From an uncultured Marvinbryantia sp. (GTDB lineage Bacteria; Bacillota; Clostridia; Lachnospirales; Lachnospiraceae): DNA of 45,338 bases. Under the pieces are notes generated by a model. That model ran no database searches. It saw only the letters and a list, made by a program, of their open reading frames with translations, and was not told where the DNA came from. The position numbers and the translations under genes were made by a program. The stretch lies in contig CALDMO010000046.1 of NCBI GenBank assembly GCA_937915375.1, positions 1-45,338 of the forward strand. The letters run 5' to 3'. This document shows, piece after piece, positions 42,719-45,338 of the stretch (its first letter is position 1; every line of letters begins with the position of its first letter).

Positions 42719-44372
42719 TCAACTTAATGATGTCATCTTATTTTTCCATTCTGATATATTTTGTGCCAAAGCCGTTCCTTGTAGCTCATTTTTCACTAGT
42801 TCCAACTCTATTATTTCTAACACTTCCGCGTGCACTCCAAACGGAAGAACTTTGACTACTTCCCCCTTACTGTTTGTTGCAATAGAATTCCCTATGCAGT
42901 GCCATCCTTTCCAGGCTCCAAACGGTACTTCTCCCACGTTACTAACGCCTACAATCGGCATCTTATACATTTTTGAAAGCATTTCGTAAGGTATCGTCCA
43001 CTCCTCACCGTATTTCTTTCCTGCTTTTATAAATTCATCCGATACTGCCCAGGAGGACGGAGATAACAAGAGCTGACACCCCATTCTCCCAAGCACGTGA
43101 CCAATCACATCTGGCATTATTCGCCCCGCATTTGGAACACAACATATGGCTACATCTTGGTGTACCGGTGAATATTTATATCTTGTTTGTTTTTCACAGA
43201 AGCAATGTGGTTGTGGTACTTGAAATACGGATTTCATAGAATAAGAATTATCGCTTTTTAAATATGCTATTGCGCTTTCCTCTGGATGATGAGATCCCCT
43301 GCCAGCATTAAATAATAGCCATTCTATCTTATCAGCCATTTTGGCATGCCAGTCACCTGCAACAGCAAACAATAGGAATGCAATAGTTCATGAATCGAAC
43401 AATATTCATACCCCGTCATAGTTGGATCCGCTCCATCCGAACATATCCATTCGTCACCTGTTGGCGCCCCACTCGGATTAAGGTACTTCTCCAATGCTCC
43501 TAAATAATTTTCCAGAAATTCCATTTTTCCAGTTGCATACGAATAAATGGTCAATGCCCTTAAATGCTCATATGTATGCACTCCATGACATTTAAATTGA
43601 ATATCGTCGTTCTCTAAATTAGAGATTGTAATATCCGATTCTAAATTCTTTTCCTGACAATAACTTTCATAAAGGAAAACGCAATACTCTAAATACTTCT
43701 TTTCGTTTGTAATTCTGTATAGTTCCAAATAAACGTCTGTAATTGCCAATCCATGACTCAGCCCACCACAGCAAATGCCTTGTTGTTCTCGTTCCGTAGA
43801 GAATGGTCGCGACTCATTTATTGCATACATTCTCATTGTAAGGTCCAACGCACTTTTTATCTTATCCAAAACATCCTTATTGTTTGTATATTCATAATAA
43901 GCAAATAATGCTCGAATAAGTGTAGCCTGCGCCCAAAGTTCTCCGTTTTCTACCCCTTCCATATAACGCAAATCTTTTTGGTAAATCCCAAGATATCCAT
44001 CTTCCTCCTGCGTTTTTAATTTCTCTTCAATATAATTCTTTGCTTTACTTATCATACAATTATTACGTAACATTACACTGGTGCGCATAAAACCATCTAA
44101 CCAATTTGATTGTGTTTCACAATTCCACCATGCATATTGCGCTTCCGATTCAAAGCCAGTCTCAAGAACGCCTAAATCAGGAATTTCTGTATCCTTACCT
44201 CTTCGATTTTTCCATAAATATCATCTTTTACAATCAAATCTTCCGCTAAAATATCCAAATTTCCAATGAATCCTTGTTCCAGATCTCTGTTCATATAGTC
44301 TTTTAGCCAACCCGTTGGAACAACGCTTATCAAACTCGGTATCACAGATTTTAAAGTTTCCTTTCGTTCCAT
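42719..44372 (-). pseudogene. GH127-like gene with two frameshifts, joined to a nitrilase-like C-terminus
   Basis: Starts at ATG 44372 (SD AAAGGAA). The first frame ends at about 44180; a one-base loss in GGAAAAATCG shifts the reading to KDTEIPDLGVLETG... (to about 43370), and a second shift moves it to the last frame. Together they read as the DUF1680/GH127-like family (AWWNCETQSNWLDGF, ENGELWAQATLIRALFAYYE, YKYSPVHQDVAICCVPNAGR). Near 43117 the text changes to a carbon-nitrogen hydrolase C-terminus (GRMGCQLLLSPSSWAVSDEF, IVGVSNVGEVPFGAWKG) ending at 42719. The nitrilase part lacks its N-terminal catalytic residues. Neither half should be active. Confidence 0.75.
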
Positions 44373-44631
44373 CAGTTTATCTTCCTTTTGCTAGTATTAG
44401 TGTTTATATGTATTTGCATTACCTTCAAATGGATTCAAAATATTATCCTTTTATTTTACATACCATAATTTCTTTAGTATTTTTCTATATTAAAATTCAA
44501 AGTTTCACTTTCTTTCATTATACTATGCTGCAGTTCAAACAGCAATTTAGTCTTTCAGATTTTTGCAGCAAAACAGATCAAACTGTCATGTATTTTAGAT
44601 CCTGCTTGTTCTGCCAAAAACGAATAAAAAA
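44373..44631. other. AT-rich intergenic region
   Basis: The gap between the GH127-like pseudogene and the MetRS-domain gene is 415 bp including the terminator. It is strongly AT-rich and open in one plus-strand frame, but that frame is hydrophobic, Phe/Tyr/Ser-rich text of the kind AT-rich DNA gives by chance. No RNA family was recognised. Confidence 0.4.
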
Positions 44632-44659
44632 AGAGAGAACGTATTTAAACATTCTCTCT
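44632..44659 (-). terminator. Terminator downstream of the MetRS-domain gene
   Basis: Stem AGAGAGAA/TTCTCTCT with a 12-nt loop, followed on the minus strand by a run of seven T. It is 128 bp after the stop codon at 44788. Confidence 0.75.
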
Positions 44660-44787
44660 CATATCTTCTTAAATAAAGTATCACCTTTCCTATATTCCCA
44701 AATGCCTTACATATTCATTTCATCATCTGGCTTAAAGGCTTACATCTTTAAGAATTTTATTCAATTTTTCGCGGCCAAAATCCCATC

Positions 44788-45279
44788 TTAATACAGTTTC
44801 GCTCCTGCCGGAATCTTGTCATCCAGGATCAGAACATTCAGTCCTTCTCTTCCTTCTACAAGGTGTGTAGCGGAGATGATCATACCGCATGAATCAATTC
44901 CCATCATCTTACGCGGCGGAAGGTTTGTAATTGCAAGCAATGTCTTTCCAACTAATTCTTCCGGCTCATAGTAATCGTGGATACCACTTAAGATCACACG
45001 ATCTTCGCCACTTCCATCGTCAAGTACAAATTTCAGAAGCTTCTTAGACTTCGGAACCGCTTCACATTCTTTTACCTTTACGGCACGGAAATCTGACTTG
45101 CTGAATGTTTCGAAGTCTATCATATCTTCAAATAATGGTTCTACCTCTACATTAGAGAAATCAATCTCAACCTTCGCTGGTGCAGCTGTTTCTTCTGCTG
45201 GAACAACTACCTTTGCAGCTGCCGATGCAGACTGTGCAGCGTTGTTTGCTTCGTTCTTAGCAGCGCCCTGTGACTTCAT
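44788..45279 (-). CDS. tRNA-binding (OB-fold) domain like the C-terminus of methionyl-tRNA synthetase, detached
   Basis: 163 residues from ATG 45279. An Ala-rich linker (1-50) is followed by a tRNA_bind OB domain (about 60-163): FSKSDFRAVKVKECEAVPKSKKLLKF, GKTLLAITNLPPRKMMGIDSCGM and PAGAKLY, as at the end of bacterial MetRS. There is no synthetase catalytic part, and upstream in the same frame a TAG occurs at 45312-45314, so it is not simply a gene cut by the window edge. No SD precedes the ATG. Either a stand-alone Trbp111-like protein or the broken-off tail of metG. Confidence 0.65.
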   Translation of the reverse strand: MKSQGAAKNEANNAAQSASAAAKVVVPAEETAAPAKVEIDFSNVEVEPLFEDMIDFETFSKSDFRAVKVKECEAVPKSKKLLKFVLDDGSGEDRVILSGIHDYYEPEELVGKTLLAITNLPPRKMMGIDSCGMIISATHLVEGREGLNVLILDDKIPAGAKLY

Positions 45280-45338
45280 TGTTGGGAGCTTGCAGCGAGA
45301 TTTTATATATATCTATTTGCCTCTACGCTTCTCTATTC

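Noticed and set aside
44315..44791. Plus-strand gene of about 158 codons
   Set aside because: Composition is that of random AT-rich DNA, there is no SD or recognisable motif, and it overlaps the pseudogene start and a terminator.
1..45338. CRISPR array, complete insertion sequence or prophage
   Set aside because: No regularly spaced repeats, transposase or phage structural genes were seen on either strand.

Overview
The window looks like a chromosomal segment of a Gram-positive, anaerobic, gut-type member of the Lachnospiraceae (Bacillota). This is judged from gene content and style: a YesM/YesN-type two-component system, LicT antitermination of a PTS operon, Rex-like operators before an iron alcohol dehydrogenase, meso-diaminopimelate dehydrogenase, GH127 and GH38 glycosidases, Firmicute-type promoters and strong AGGAGG ribosome sites. 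No marker gene fixes the genus.

Layout. 1-7.6 kb (all minus): the 5' part of tRNA-Val, a GH127 beta-L-arabinofuranosidase, ddh, and an araA-araB-araD operon. GH127 releases L-arabinose and AraABD carries it to D-xylulose 5-phosphate. 7.7-9.8 kb (plus): a MATE exporter and a half-length EamA transporter bracketed by two copies of a hairpin repeat. 9.8-14.4 kb (minus): a PflX-like radical SAM protein behind a small frameshifted ORF, a DUF1648 membrane protein behind a decayed reading frame, yqeY, a membrane-anchored C39-like peptidase and a very acidic secreted protein. 14.5-20.3 kb (minus): GH38 alpha-mannosidase, a CDF metal exporter with a Mn-type motif, and a second MATE exporter.

20.4-32 kb is the most interesting part. 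A four-gene sensor operon (YesN regulator, YesM kinase, membrane-anchored sugar-binding-like protein, galactose-binding lipoprotein) lies near an mglBAC galactose/glucose ABC operon, with a divergent NhaC antiporter between them. The transporter is unusual twice over. Its binding protein MglB is circularly permuted: the segment matching the first ~85 residues of classical GGBP sits at the C-terminus, yet nearly all ligand and calcium residues are kept. It also lacks any lipobox Cys. The permease MglC has an extra ~215-residue charged, coiled-coil-like cytoplasmic N-terminus. The sensor operon's lipoprotein has the classical domain order with every ligand residue, so both topologies occur within about 11 kb.

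32-41.5 kb: MgtE behind a leader with a possible Arg-rich leader ORF, then cutC and a complete PTS operon (licT-ptsH-ptsI-crr-nagE-like IICB) with a clear promoter and RAT/terminator. Its HPr has Arg at the position of regulatory Ser46. On the plus strand an iron alcohol dehydrogenase follows two Rex-like operators. 41.5-45.3 kb is AT-rich and partly decaying: an NAD-dependent epimerase, a small two-helix membrane protein, a frameshifted GH127-like gene joined to the tail of a nitrilase-like gene, and a MetRS C-terminal tRNA-binding domain separated from any synthetase body. No CRISPR array, complete insertion sequence, prophage or rRNA was seen.
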